Assembly: GCA_001695595.3 (NCBI GenBank)
Contig: MBPM02000095.1
Coordinates: forward strand, 186,001-250,000
From: Plasmopara viticola
Taxonomy: Eukaryota; Oomycota; Peronosporomycetes; Peronosporales; Peronosporaceae
DNA: 64,000 nucleotides
Direction: 5' to 3'
The notes beneath the pieces were generated by a model. The model was given only the letters and a program-made list of their open reading frames with translations, made no database searches and was not told where the DNA came from. This document shows positions 34,530 through 45,284 of the stretch, piece by piece. Within the stretch, counting starts at the first letter, position 1. Each line of letters opens with the position of its first letter. Both the position numbers and the translations under genes were made by a program.

Positions 34530-37500
34530 CTGAGAAATAGCAAGTATATCGAACAAAGAGGTCGTACGCGTGAGCGACCATCTCAGAACCTTAAGACATC
34601 GTCAACAGAGTCGATTAAGAGCTCTCGACGTCAATAAAATTTACGTCCAACGTCGCGCTTAAGTTCCCGAGCGCCAACTGCGCAAGATGCGGCAAGTGCC
34701 AAAGACCTAAAAGATTTAGCCTTTCAGGCTAGTGCAACTTTCCTGAAGCGACAGGACAAGGCAAACTGTCCATGCAGCAGCCACTGTTGTATCTCACTCC
34801 GCAACAACAGTAATATCTTCGAGTGCGAGCTCGACTACAACGGGCTAATGAGCGCTTAGAGTTTCCTGTCGCATGAATAGACGAGCAGAAGAAAAAAGAG
34901 CCTTCTGTTCATAGAAGGCGATTTTGCGAAAAAATGGATTTTAGATCTATGCAACGGAGTAGTACTACGCCAATAGGTGCCACTCAATGACAACAAATTC
35001 GTCAGACTTTGTGACGTTTGTCTCAAGTAATATAGACAAATCTATACTGAAATGGTCCCGTGCCTTTATCGCCGACTGCGAGTGCATGAATGTGAACAAG
35101 ACACGGGAGTTGTTCAAAATTTAATTGCGCACGCGCATCAGATCTAAGGATTTTGAGTTTGATCGCCGAGAGAGAATTTTGCACCTGAAACAAAGGAAAA
35201 CATATTATTGATGAGTACGTCTCTTGGTTCAGGACTTGATGTCCGAATAGAATTGAAAATTTATGGAATGGAAAAGCGGTTCTTATTCCAAAATGGATTT
35301 CGGGAAGACACGCAAAGAATATCAAGTAAGAAAGTCGGAGTACTCTCCAGGACGCCATCGAAGTTGCTTTCAATTTCGAGTTTGCCCATTACTCGGGCAG
35401 CCCGAATCGTTGATCGACCAAGGCGTTCAACCACAGAATCCGGCTATCATAGTCACGACCTTAGAAACAAAGCATTTGGAAAGAAAAAAGACAAGAAAGG
35501 CAGCTGGACTAGATCGGCAACATGTAACAATTGTGACGTTGTCGGCCACATATTGCCGCATTTTAGACGTAAGGAGTCGAATCGTTATATTAGAAGCGCA
35601 TTATATGCTAATTTTGAGGAAAAGCTTTAAGAGAGAGCCGCCACCGTCTTCATCAACAATATATGTAGTCATAACGATGAATTCAAAGACTTGGTGTGAC
35701 AATTTGAGCTCGAAGTAACCAAGGGTGAGATGGTGCGAGTCGACCTTTACTACCACCACGATGTTCACCGAACGTCGCACATGAGCTTGCGGATTCCTAG
35801 TTTTTCGTTAACATCGGCAATGTTCCATGTCAGGCTTATTCCTGAAAATAATGACTCTATTAGTGGCATGATGTGGCATTGTGAGCAAAATCCAGATATC
35901 AACAGGACTACAGGGCGCAGGTCCCTTCGCATCAACACGGGATACCACGCGGCAATTGGACTAAATTCCTAATATCAACATCCGTCGCAATGGACTGCTG
36001 GAAAACGCAAGGCTTGGATAGATCAGAGTCGCGAGATTTTGGATTACTATTGGCAACAAGGCCACCACCACCGCCTAGGAATGACGCAGCTGATATCTCA
36101 TCGCCATGTCTTGGAGTGTTGCATCACTGCAAAGACGTTAAAGCTGTCTTCGTCGTCAACCCACATTATGTTGAAAAGGCTGAGTCTTTTAAGAAGCAAA
36201 AGTGGAAATCACTTAAGAGAATCCGGCCTACAAAAAGCTACGCAAGTATGCGAACATAGTATTTGACATGGATATTTCGAGCGAGAGACCCCCCCCGTAG
36301 CCCAAACACGTATAAAACGGCTTTTGGGGAAAGTCTTCCGAGATTTAGGGATGTGATGAAAATTTGCATCGACGACGTCTACGTGTTCACTCAAGGTAAT
36401 GATGTCGTAGTCCTCGCTCCGACTTTAAATCGTTTGTGTACTCGAACATGGTGAAGAACAGTGGCTTTACGTCAAGTTGTCAAAGTACCAGTTCTGCGTA
36501 AATGAAATCCCATGTCTAGAAGACTTTGTCGGACAAAAAGGCGTCCGAATGGACCCCAACAAGATCAAGATCATTGCAGATGGTTTGTATTTAAGACAAA
36601 GAAGCAAATGGAGTGCTTCTTAGGTACTACAGTGTATGTCTCAAGGCTCTATAAAAATGTTGCGCAATTAACAAAACCACTCCACGGCAGCATTAAGAAA
36701 AAACGTCCTCGAAAAGCTATCGGTATTCCGGACAATAAATAAACTCTGTTCACCGAACTCAAGCGTCGCTCGACGCTATCACTCGGAATTGTTGTAGAAA
36801 GATTGTGTAGCTCACTAAATTAAGTCTTCCAAAGTTTTCGAATCCACCATGAAGCATTCCAAACCTTTCGAAACTATTTGGTTTTCGAACGGACGCCTCC
36901 GATTTTGCGATCGGTGAGTCACGTTTCAAATAAAGGGCAACAAGAGCATTGGTTGCTTTACTGATGGGAAGGTAAAGCCAGCCGAGTTAAACTACCCTGT
37001 TCGTGAGCAAGAGCAACTTGTAATTATGATTGAACCAAAAGTATGGCGTGTATATCGTTTCGATCGACCATTTACGGTCGAAACGGATCACAAAAGTATG
37101 GAAATGATTCTGATGCAGAAGTCTACAAATCGCAGAGAAGTTTGATGGTTCAATGAGCTTGCAGAAATTCAGCCTTTGTCTGGGTAAGAACTTACACCGT
37201 GGCTGATGCACTGTCACAATATCCGGAATTCGAGGTTAAAGCTGTCCAAGTTAGCTTGGAGGAGCTACTCGAAGCGGCTGAGAACCGCGGGATTGTGGCG
37301 AAAATCAGGGTGAACTAGATTACGGTTGCCAAAAGTGCAAATGCGATATGCGTGGAATAGAGATCTACAGTACATCACCATGAAGTTGGGAAAAGAAGAC
37401 GATACTCATTGCAGGATGATGTTTTGTGTTACCAAACTGGCGAATATGAGACTCCGTGACTCTTTATTCTAGACGACTATGATCCAAAAGTTGCGTCATC

Positions 37501-38570
37501 TGTAGAAACCATGATTTTAAACCAACAGGCTTTAGCGCTTTATCAACGCATGCGACATGTGTCAGTGCAACAAGGCTAGGCAGACGAAACCACCAGGATT
37601 TATTCAAAATCTGAATATCCTAAAGGCAGATGGGTCGGCATCTCAATGGAATTTATTGTGTCTTTACCGGAGACCAAAAATGGTTTTATGCGGCCATGGT
37701 GTTTGCTGATTGCCTAACAAAAAGGGCCATGCTCGCTACGTTCTGCGAAATCGCCAAAGTCTTCATGACGAAATATATGAAGGACCATGACGAATCAAAC
37801 ACCATTGTGTCTGACCGAGACACCAGGTTCACATCGAAGTTATAGCAAGCACTCGTGTCTGCTTTGGAAACGCAACACAATGCCGTTTCGGCTTTTGGGC
37901 CACAAACGGATGGACAAACGGAAAGAACTGACCGTTATATTGGAAATTACCTCCTAGGTGTCGTCAACGTAACCCAGAATGATTGGGATGGCTTTTTGCA
38001 TTTGGCTGGGATAGCCTATAAACTTCTACAATCGGAATGCCACCGTTCGAAGCGGATTCAGGACGTGTTCCTTAAATACCGGACGATATAGCATGAGTTT
38101 CAGAATTTCATCAAGCTTGAGAGTTTCTACTACGTCTTTAAAACGTTACTCAAGGTCGGACATAAGGCACTATTATCATGTCCAAGACTTCCAAATTGGT
38201 GATATGGTGCTTTTGGATGGTAAATATTTGGATGTCCGTCACAGAAAATTTGCCTAGTCGAAGAAATTTGCGCCAATGTATATTGGCCCATTCCCGATCT
38301 AAAAGAAAGGCATAAAAGCTGCACTCAGTGTTTCAAACTTGAAGCCATATCACAGGGACCCCCCACAGCTGGCAAAAGGTGAATAAGATCATGCTGGCTG
38401 ATAGCTCCGAGGGACAAGTCGTCAAAGCCGTCATTGGACATCTTTAGTACAAGAGAACATACAATACAAAGTTTGGTGATCTGGTGAAACCAAGAAAGAA
38501 GCCGCTTGAGAGCCCGTGGAGAATCAGAGCAAATTTTCGGGCTCATCGACCTTTGATGGAAATGCAAAAA
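34530..38570 (+). pseudogene. Chromovirus gag-pol (decayed)
   Basis: Gag reaches a CCHC-type zinc knuckle at about 35,520 (CNNCDVVGHILPHF), in which the last Cys is lost. Protease-like sequence spans 35,730-35,960 (MSLRIPSF...; GMMWHCEQNPDIN). The reverse transcriptase has lost much of its N-terminal fingers/palm but keeps the catalytic motif CIDDVYVF (about 36,366) and the thumb region FCVNEIPCLEDFVG. RNase H lies at about 36,900-37,290, integrase at 37,540-38,090 (CQCNKARQTKPPG-like; IVSDRDTRFTSKL; FGPQTDGQTERTDR), and a chromodomain trace (QYKVW, SGETKKEAA, EPVEN, each separated by TGA where Trp is expected) at about 38,460-38,530. It is non-functional. Confidence 0.8.
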
Positions 38571-38604
38571 GATGATCCCTAACTTTTAAAGTGGACATCT
38601 TCTT

Positions 38605-38613
38605 AAAGGGAGG
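38605..38613 (+). other. Polypurine tract before 3' LTR
   Basis: AAAGGGAGG lies 3 bp upstream of the LTR start, the expected site of second-strand priming in an LTR retrotransposon. Confidence 0.65.
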
Positions 38614-38616
38614 TCA

Positions 38617-39026
38617 GATGACGTAACCGTCGTCGACAGCAAGTTTGCCAGTGACGGCTTTTACGCAAAACAAAAAGATATTTCCAAAAATACATATGCA
38701 TTAGTACAACATACAGGAATAGGCGATTGTGAAGTTTCAGACTAGAACAAAGTTATAGATTTCGCATAATCACTAGGAATCAAGATACTTTTTGGCTGAA
38801 AATAATCTAGGATGTGCAAAGGGCCGAGGGAGTAAAGAAGAATGGTAACGTTTATTTGGTAGAAGTAGTTGGCTGAAGGCCACCATTTAGGCTGTTACCA
38901 TATAATTTCACTTCAATTTGCTTTACGCAGCTAAAACTCCTCCTCCGTCACCGATTTTTCCCCGCTTGCGCTCTAGCCTCTTCCGACGACTGACTTTCAA
39001 TGAGCTTGCTCTGCAACTGTGTTACA
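38617..39026 (+). repeat. 3' LTR of the forward chromovirus
   Basis: This 410-bp copy starts GATGACGTAACCGTCGTC, with the terminal TG mutated to GA, and ends CTGTGTTACA. It matches the solo LTR at 18,612-18,992 and both LTRs of the reverse element. Confidence 0.85.
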
Positions 39027-40159
39027 TCGATCCGGCAAAAAGTTCGTATATATGCGCTGTGTAAGCCCGTCACAGAGATTATTTCAAATCAATGCTATGA
39101 GCCCGCTCTAAATCGCTGTATGAGAGCCAATAACAATTGGTTTCTGAGCATTGTAAGTCCTCTAAATGTGAGGCGTCAGGATGAGTGTGTACACTAGTAC
39201 TTTTAACACAAAGTCTTATCACTTGCATCGAAATCTTTAATCTAAGGTGTAAACGCCATAAGCAAGACCGCAAATAATAATATGAAAGACGCTGAGGATC
39301 TTGGTGAACTGTATAGCGATAGCCATCGCCAAGCGTGAAAGAAACATTTGTGTCAGCTGATAATTTGTCTGTACCTTTCGATGGACATAAGTGTTTTCAC
39401 GGACAAAATGGAGTTTGCGCTTCGGCTTTGAGCAATTATCAACTGACGAACAAGACGCGTGCAGACATTTATAGTGGCAGTCCAAAGTAGTAAAAAAGCA
39501 CACTCATTACAAGATACACAAGTCCGCAGCATCCACTGGGACATCTTCTGACTCCGAACTGAAAGGGGTAAAGATTCGTGTTGGCATCATTTCTTTGAAA
39601 TCACATCCGAGTGATCGACGTTAAGGACAATGTGCCCTTTCTTTCCTTTGCTTCAGACCCCGTCGTGCCCGCGACGAGGTCTGAAGCAAAAACTCGGGCA
39701 TTTGAAAACTCCGTACGATTGAAGTCATGCCAACACAGTAAGCTTTACCCAGACCACCGCCAGCATGGACATCATAAGCAAATATATCTCAAATTTTGTT
39801 GCCTCATTTACACTACTTGTCATGGGCAAATAGCTTTGAAGTCACTGCTTGCATATTTGGCCTTTTTTTCGCGAACGAGAGTTGGTCAGACGATGATTAG
39901 TTCCAGTAATGGGCATACATTTTTTTTTAATATAAAATTTGCCGCATATTCGATGCAGCCTATTGACTTAGAGTTTAAAGATAGCACTTCTCATGCGTTC
40001 ATAGTAAATAAACTAGTTTTTCGCATTCGTATCAGGTGCCATGTGTGAGCGCACGTCACCAGATATGCTAAATGTATTTGAGAACCGAAAAAATCAATTC
40101 TCAAAGAGATTTTTTTTCTACTGCTTTACTCAGAACAACGAACACACACCTTCGGAAAA
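39027..40159. other. Gene-free tract containing a long hairpin
   Basis: No supported gene. A 145-codon forward frame at 39,611-40,048 has no motif and runs through the hairpin at 39,647-39,690, so I do not call it. Confidence 0.45.
39647..39690. repeat. Near-perfect 19-bp inverted repeat (hairpin)
   Basis: TTTGCTTCAGACC pairs with GGTCTGAAGCAAA and CCGTCG pairs with CGACGA around a 6-nt loop (TGCCCG), giving 18 of 19 pairs. A stem this good is unusual in the decayed background. Confidence 0.85.
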
Positions 40160-40480
40160 GGTTGGGGTGACGCCCTCCTTCCAAGCGTGGGGGCTAAATG
40201 CTCGCGCGCTTCGGGCAGGTGCTCTCAGGCATCTGCTGGTCCCTAACGAGTTTCACCCTCGACGCGACGGTCTCCAGCACCAGGGCGCCACCTGGGCTCT
40301 TACCAAGTCAGAGCTAAACAAAAAAATGGAAGACCCTCACGACCTCGGTGCTGGCTGCACTGCCCGCCGAACGAAACCCGACGTATGCGGAAACCACTCT
40401 ATGCCGTGGACTAGCCAGACTGAGCCTAGCACGTGCATAAATTGGCAACGCGATAACGTAATACAATACAATACAACGGA
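40160..40480. repeat. GC-rich segment ending in (AATAC)n-like run
   Basis: About 230 bp here are clearly more GC-rich than the flanks and are followed after a short gap by aatacaatacaatacaac (about 40,459-40,476). A compact GC-rich body with a short simple-repeat tail recalls a SINE or LINE 3' end, but I find no convincing A- or B-box. A forward frame crosses it without motifs. Confidence 0.35.
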
Positions 40481-40506
40481 CACACATACTCGAAACATAT
40501 AGTAAA

Positions 40507-43500
40507 TTACCAATGGCTCTGTAAGAGCATGTAGGTGGCAGACAGAATGACCGTCACAAACGCGAAGCCGATTCGGTTGGAAGTAGCGAGACTCATCTGT
40601 TTCACTTCATTGGCGTGCTTGACAGATTGATCCGTACTACCTGTCCCAGAACCTTGTTGTGGCTGAGGCAATGACGGACATGGAGCTTTAGCTTTCTTGT
40701 CAGTAGGTTGTGGCAAAGAAGGACATGGAGCCTTTGGAAGTGAAGGACATGGAGCCTTTTCCGCCGTTGATGAATTATAATCATCTTCATCGTTAAGGGA
40801 AGAGGCCGATGGTGGAGCTGAAGAAAACGAACCTGCGATCGATAATGAAGGACATGGCGCTTTGGCGTCAGTAAGCGAGACATCGTCCTCCATTGGAGAG
40901 CTTGGGGCAGAATTTACGTCGTCTGTAAGGCTCAAATCGGGAGTCTCCTCTGACTCATAGTCACCTGTCATCATGGTTGGCTCGGTAGACGGCGAGCTTG
41001 GAGCAGGTGTCACACCTTCTGTCGGACTAACATCGGGAGTCTTTTCTAATTTATCGTCTTCAATTGGTGGGGCAGGCTCGGCAATGTCGATTGACTGATC
41101 TACGGTTGAAGGCAAATCTGCACTTGTATTTGAAGGACATGGAGCTTTCCCGCATTCCGGCGAATTCTCGTCGTCCAGTGGGGAGCTCGGAGCAGGAGTA
41201 GGATCGTCTGTAAGGCTGAGATCGGAAGTCTCCTCCAACTCATAGTCCCCTGTCGTTACAATTGGCTCGGAAGACGGCGAGCTTGGAGCAGGTGTCACAA
41301 TATCTGTCAGGCTAACTTCGGGAGTCTCCTTTAATCTATTTTCTCCAGCTGGTGGGGCAGGCTCGGCAATGTCGATTGACTGATCTACGGCTGGGGGCAA
41401 ATCTGCACTTGTTTCTGAAGAACATGGAGCTTTTCCGCATTCCAGCAAATTCTCGTCTTTCAGTGGGGAGCTCGGAGCAGGAGTAGGATCGTCTGTAAGG
41501 CTTAGATCGGGAGTCTCCTCCAACTCATAATCACCTGTCGTCACTACTGGCTCGGAAGACGGCGAACTTGGAGCAGGTGTCACGATATCTGTCAGACTAA
41601 CTTCGGGAGTCTCTTCTAATTTTTCTTCTCCAGCTGGTGGGGCAGGCTCGGCAACGTCAACTGGCTGATCCGCCGTCGGCGACAAACCTGCAGTCGGTAG
41701 TGGAGGACATGGAGCTTTGACGCTATCTAGCGAGGTCCCGTCGTCTAGTGGGGAGCTCGGAGCCGGAGTTACATCTTCTGTAAGGCTTAGATCGGGAGTC
41801 TCCTCCAATTCATAGTCACCTGTCGTCACGGTTGGCTCGGAAGACGGCGAACTTGGAGCAGGTGTCACGATATCTGTCAGGCTAACTTCGGGAGTCTCTT
41901 CTAATTTTTCTTCTCCAGCTGGTGGGGCAGGCTCGGCAACGTCAACTGGCTGATCCGCCGTCGGCGACAAATCTGCAGTCGAAAGTAGAGGACATGGAGC
42001 TTTGACGCTATCTAGCGAGGTCCCGTCGTCTAGTGGGGAGCTCGGAGCAGGAGTTACATCTTCTGTAAGGCTTAGATCGGGAGTCTCCTCCAACTCATAG
42101 TCACCAGTCGTCACAACTGGCTCGGAAGACGGCGAACTTGGAGCAGGTGTCACAGTATCTGTCAGACTAACTTCGGGAGTCTCTTCTAATTTTTCTTCTC
42201 CAGCTGGTGGGGCAGGCTCGGCAACGTCAACTGGCTGATCCGCCGTCGGCGATAGACCTGCAGTCGAAAGTGGAGGACATGGAGCTTTGACGCTATCTAG
42301 CGAGGTCTCGTTGTCTAGTGGGGAGCTCGGAGCAGGAGTTACATCTTCTGTAAGGCTTAGATCGGGAGTCTTCTCCAACTCATAGTCACCTGTCGTCACA
42401 ACTGGCTCGGAAGACGGCGAACTTGGAGCTGGTGTCACAATTTCTGTCAGGCTAACTTCGGGAGTCTCCTCTGATTCAATTTTTTCAGCTGGTGGGGCAG
42501 GCTCAGCAACGTCAACTGGCTGATCCGCCGTCGGCGACAGACCTGCAGTCGGTAGTGGAGGACATGGAGCTTTGACGCTATCTAGCGAGGTCCCGTCGTC
42601 TAGTGGGGAGCTCGGAGCAGGAGTTACATCTTCTGTAAGGCTTAGATCGGGAGTCTCCTCCAACTCATAGTCACCTGTCGTCACGGTTGGCTCGGAAGAC
42701 GGCGAACTTGGAGCAGGTGTCACAATATCTGTCAAACTAACTTCGGGAGTCTCTTCTAATTTTTCTTCTCCAGCTGGTGGGGCAGGCTCGGCAACGTCAA
42801 CTGGCTGATCCGCCGTCGGCGATAGACCTGCAGTCGAAAGTGGAGGACATGGAGCTTTGACGCTATCTAGCGAGGTCTCGTTGTCTAGTGGGGAGCTCGG
42901 AGCAGGAGTTACATCTTCTGTAAGGCTTAGATCGGGAGTCTCCTCCAACTCATAGTCACCTGTCGTCACTACTGGCTCGGAAGACGGCGAACTTGGAGCT
43001 GGTGTCACAATTTTTGTCAGGCTAACTTCGGGAGTCTCCTCTGATTCAATTTTTTCAGCTGGTGGGGCAGGCTCAGCAACGTCAACTGGCTGATCCGCCG
43101 TCGGCGACAGACCTGCGGTCGGTAGTGGAGGACATGGAGCTTTGACGCTATCTAGCGAGGTCCCGTCGTCTAGTGGGGAGCTAGGAGCAGGAGTTACATC
43201 TTCTGTAAGGCTAAGATCGGGAGTCTTCTCTAACTCATAGTCACCTGTCGTCACGGTTGGCTCGGAAGACGGCGAGCATGGAGCAGGTGTCACATTTTCT
43301 ATTAGGCTAGTTTCGGGAGTCTCCTTTAAATTGAAGTCTTCTGTTGGTAAGGTAGGCTCGGCACCATCGACCGACTGATCCATCGACGTGAGAGTTTTAT
43401 CCGTCGAACTGGAAATTCCATTTGTTATGTCACTTGCTGTCGTTGGCTGATCTAGGAATTCGTCAACTGCTGGAAATATTGGCTCTTCTTCAGTCGTAGG

Positions 43501-44013
43501 CGAGCTTGGTGCAGGGGTTACTTCGTCAACAGGAGAGATTGGGATCTCCGTGGTGGAAGTGTCCTCTGGTGTAGATGGCATTGGTGGAATCTCTGTTAGT
43601 GTCGTGAAGTCGTGACATGGGGCAGGTGCGACAACCTCTTGTTTTGGGTCTAAGTGGTCAACTGGGGTAAGTTTTGTTTGTTTTGCAGTCTCGGTGAAAC
43701 TGTCAGTTGAAACAGAAGGCGCCGAGGTGACATCCAAACTGTAGTTGTCGACAAATGTCGGTGCTGGTGTAGCATCTGTCCCGGTGTCTTTCTCCATCGT
43801 CACTCCACTGTTGCCCAGCAAAGCATCTACAGGCATGACGGTTCCGACATTGTCGCTTTTACCAGCCGCTCCTGAATCCGCGAAAGCGAATGCAGTAAAT
43901 GATAAAACAAAAGTCGAGGCTACAGACATTATCAGTGCCAGCTTCCACACTGGCTTGTGCATTGCTCGAAATGCAAAGACAAGTATTGGTCTACTGAAGG
44001 TAGAAACACTCAA
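40507..44013 (-). CDS. Secreted, repeat-rich Thr/Ser/Pro surface protein with probable GPI anchor (1168 aa)
   Basis: Uninterrupted single exon. The first Met lies 17 residues before MHKPVWKLALIMS, and starting at that second Met (43,962) gives a clean signal peptide ending near FAFA/DSG, so it may be the real start. The body contains nine copies of a 95-residue acidic Thr/Ser/Pro-rich unit holding VTTGDYELEETPDLSLT, TPAPSSP, KAPCPPL and AEPAPP. One Cys per unit sits in APCPPL. Near the C-terminus three short KAPCPSLP copies follow, then a 20-residue hydrophobic end (GFAFVTVILSATYMLLQSHW) without a cytoplasmic tail, typical of a GPI-attachment signal. The composition suggests a heavily O-glycosylated, mucin-like wall or cyst-coat protein. 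I cannot assign a named family. It is the only intact gene in a 36-kb repeat tract. Confidence 0.85.
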   Translation of the reverse strand: MSVSTFSRPILVFAFRAMHKPVWKLALIMSVASTFVLSFTAFAFADSGAAGKSDNVGTVMPVDALLGNSGVTMEKDTGTDATPAPTFVDNYSLDVTSAPSVSTDSFTETAKQTKLTPVDHLDPKQEVVAPAPCHDFTTLTEIPPMPSTPEDTSTTEIPISPVDEVTPAPSSPTTEEEPIFPAVDEFLDQPTTASDITNGISSSTDKTLTSMDQSVDGAEPTLPTEDFNLKETPETSLIENVTPAPCSPSSEPTVTTGDYELEKTPDLSLTEDVTPAPSSPLDDGTSLDSVKAPCPPLPTAGLSPTADQPVDVAEPAPPAEKIESEETPEVSLTKIVTPAPSSPSSEPVVTTGDYELEETPDLSLTEDVTPAPSSPLDNETSLDSVKAPCPPLSTAGLSPTADQPVDVAEPAPPAGEEKLEETPEVSLTDIVTPAPSSPSSEPTVTTGDYELEETPDLSLTEDVTPAPSSPLDDGTSLDSVKAPCPPLPTAGLSPTADQPVDVAEPAPPAEKIESEETPEVSLTEIVTPAPSSPSSEPVVTTGDYELEKTPDLSLTEDVTPAPSSPLDNETSLDSVKAPCPPLSTAGLSPTADQPVDVAEPAPPAGEEKLEETPEVSLTDTVTPAPSSPSSEPVVTTGDYELEETPDLSLTEDVTPAPSSPLDDGTSLDSVKAPCPLLSTADLSPTADQPVDVAEPAPPAGEEKLEETPEVSLTDIVTPAPSSPSSEPTVTTGDYELEETPDLSLTEDVTPAPSSPLDDGTSLDSVKAPCPPLPTAGLSPTADQPVDVAEPAPPAGEEKLEETPEVSLTDIVTPAPSSPSSEPVVTTGDYELEETPDLSLTDDPTPAPSSPLKDENLLECGKAPCSSETSADLPPAVDQSIDIAEPAPPAGENRLKETPEVSLTDIVTPAPSSPSSEPIVTTGDYELEETSDLSLTDDPTPAPSSPLDDENSPECGKAPCPSNTSADLPSTVDQSIDIAEPAPPIEDDKLEKTPDVSPTEGVTPAPSSPSTEPTMMTGDYESEETPDLSLTDDVNSAPSSPMEDDVSLTDAKAPCPSLSIAGSFSSAPPSASSLNDEDDYNSSTAEKAPCPSLPKAPCPSLPQPTDKKAKAPCPSLPQPQQGSGTGSTDQSVKHANEVKQMSLATSNRIGFAFVTVILSATYMLLQSHW
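40930..43330 (-). repeat. 285-bp in-frame coding tandem repeat with 570-bp higher-order unit
   Basis: The marker ctggctgatc recurs at 41,661, 41,946, 42,231, 42,516, 42,801 and 43,086, exactly 285 bp apart. Outer copies toward 40.9 kb are more diverged than central ones. Two unit types alternate at the N-terminal side: TVTTGDY...LDDG...PLPTAGL...EKIESEE, then VVTTGDY...LDNE...PLSTAGL...GEEKLEE. Together they make a 570-bp dimer present twice in a row. Confidence 0.95.
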
Positions 44014-45044
44014 CAGAGGCAGATCGACAAATGTTGCCTTGTCTGAAATTTAGACTATTGAGCTTGCAAGGCGATGGTGAGAGGGAAAAAGTTTACGATT
44101 CGTCGAAAGATGAGTACCGGTACTGTATAAGCGCTGCTGACGAAAGTTACACATATCTATTTTTACATATGTACAGTAACATATGAACTTACATTCTTAC
44201 TACATCCAGAATATGGATCACACTATCAAAGTGCACATATGGCCTTGCGAAAAAGCAAGGACTCGATAAATATGATGTGCTCTTAAAAATTCTACATATG
44301 ATGTGCTTTTAAATATTCTACATATCTCGCTGTTGCGATGTTCAACTTAGGTATAAACGTCTCGACTAATATGTATTTCTTTTAAATGTGTGTACTTACA
44401 TTATTATTGCAGTGGCCGCCTGAGGCGTATTCACGTGGTCGTGCTGCTTCCACGTAGGACGGAAAATAATTCAAAGAAAAGTACACACTTTGTTCCGTAA
44501 AGTGTCAGCCATCGCAACGTGAGCTGGACAAAGGTCGCAAGATCGAATTGGAAGGTTGTAAGGCAGGAAAGCGTAGTTTTCTGTTAGCTCAAGGAACACA
44601 ATCTAGGTAATGAACAAAACTTTTCGTTTGCGCTTTTCGCTTAATCGGATTTCCGACACCTATCGACCAACGGCCAAGACATATACAATGGCAGTAAAAA
44701 AAAGCCGGAAATGAAACTGCGGCCACATCAATTCACCCTTACAACATGCACAAGACCGCTGCGACGGCTGGAAGATGTCAAAGTGTATCTGATATCGAAT
44801 TTAGAGCACGGTAATTTTACTTTTTAATGATGCTGAGATCTTGCAAAGAAGGATACTGGAAGTGCTGCTGCCGTTGTCAGCCGAGTCGCTGGATAGCCGC
44901 TGGATCTGGCAGAGGACATAGTCTCCACTGCAGATGCATGGTTCTTGCTCGTGGCGGAGTCCAAATTGACGACCGGAGCGTTTTCGGCCCCGATAGCTTT
45001 GTACTTTATCGATCTAAACTCTCTATATAAAGGCAACATTTTTA
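44014..45044. other. Upstream region of the surface-protein gene; no gene seen
   Basis: Probably contains the promoter of the reverse-strand surface-protein gene. It is rich in acatatg/catatg motifs between 44,150 and 44,330 and includes a 26-bp tandem duplication. A 71-codon reverse frame at 44,824-45,039 has no recognisable feature. Confidence 0.45.
44271..44322. repeat. 26-bp tandem duplication
   Basis: tatgatgtgctcttaaaaat plus six bases (44,271-44,296) is followed at once by a copy with two substitutions (44,297-44,322). It lies about 0.26-0.31 kb upstream of the surface-protein ATG. Confidence 0.85.
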
Positions 45045-45231
45045 GGGAGCCGTTAAACTGCCGGTACCCTTTTGGTAAACTGCCGGTACCCTTTGATTTA
45101 AGCCAATGAGATTAGACTAAATCCACCAATGGGAGCAGTTTATCTCTGTTAATGAACACAGTGTTTTTTCAACAAATAAAAAGAGAAAGCAATACCCATC
45201 CGGTACCCCTTTTTCGTAAACTGCCGGTCCC
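45045..45231. repeat. Left terminal inverted repeat
   Basis: It pairs with 46,163-46,341. Inside it the motif TAAACTGCCGGTACC occurs at 45,054 and 45,076, with a variant (TAAACTGCCGGTCCC) at 45,217. All are in direct orientation and are candidate transposase-binding repeats. Confidence 0.85.
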
Positions 45232-45284
45232 CCCTGTTTTTAGCCAATGAAAAAAGGAGCAATTCCGTCAATGAGAGCAATATT

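Larger units (their letters stand above)
34055..39026 (+). mobile_element. Ty3/gypsy chromovirus, degenerate, no recognisable 5' LTR
   Basis: From about 34,055 the sequence matches the leader of the reverse-strand element at 55.4-61.5 kb (cttctg.aa.cac..., then ...cttccag.taag). Gag follows, then protease, reverse transcriptase, RNase H, integrase and chromodomain in canonical order, a polypurine tract and a 3' LTR (38,617-39,026). Every domain carries stops or frameshifts. The 5' LTR and the first few hundred bases of leader are missing, so the copy is 5'-truncated or rearranged. Confidence 0.8.

Noticed and set aside
39611..40048. 145-codon forward frame
   Set aside because: No homology or motif, and it runs through a hairpin and AT-rich sequence. 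Chance frame.
40041..40502. 153-codon forward frame
   Set aside because: It crosses a GC-rich repeat-like block and a simple-repeat tail. The composition explains its length.
40507..44013. RXLR or Crinkler effector genes in the repeat tract
   Set aside because: I looked for a signal peptide followed by RxLR...EER or LFLAK-type motifs and found none. The one secreted gene lacks them.
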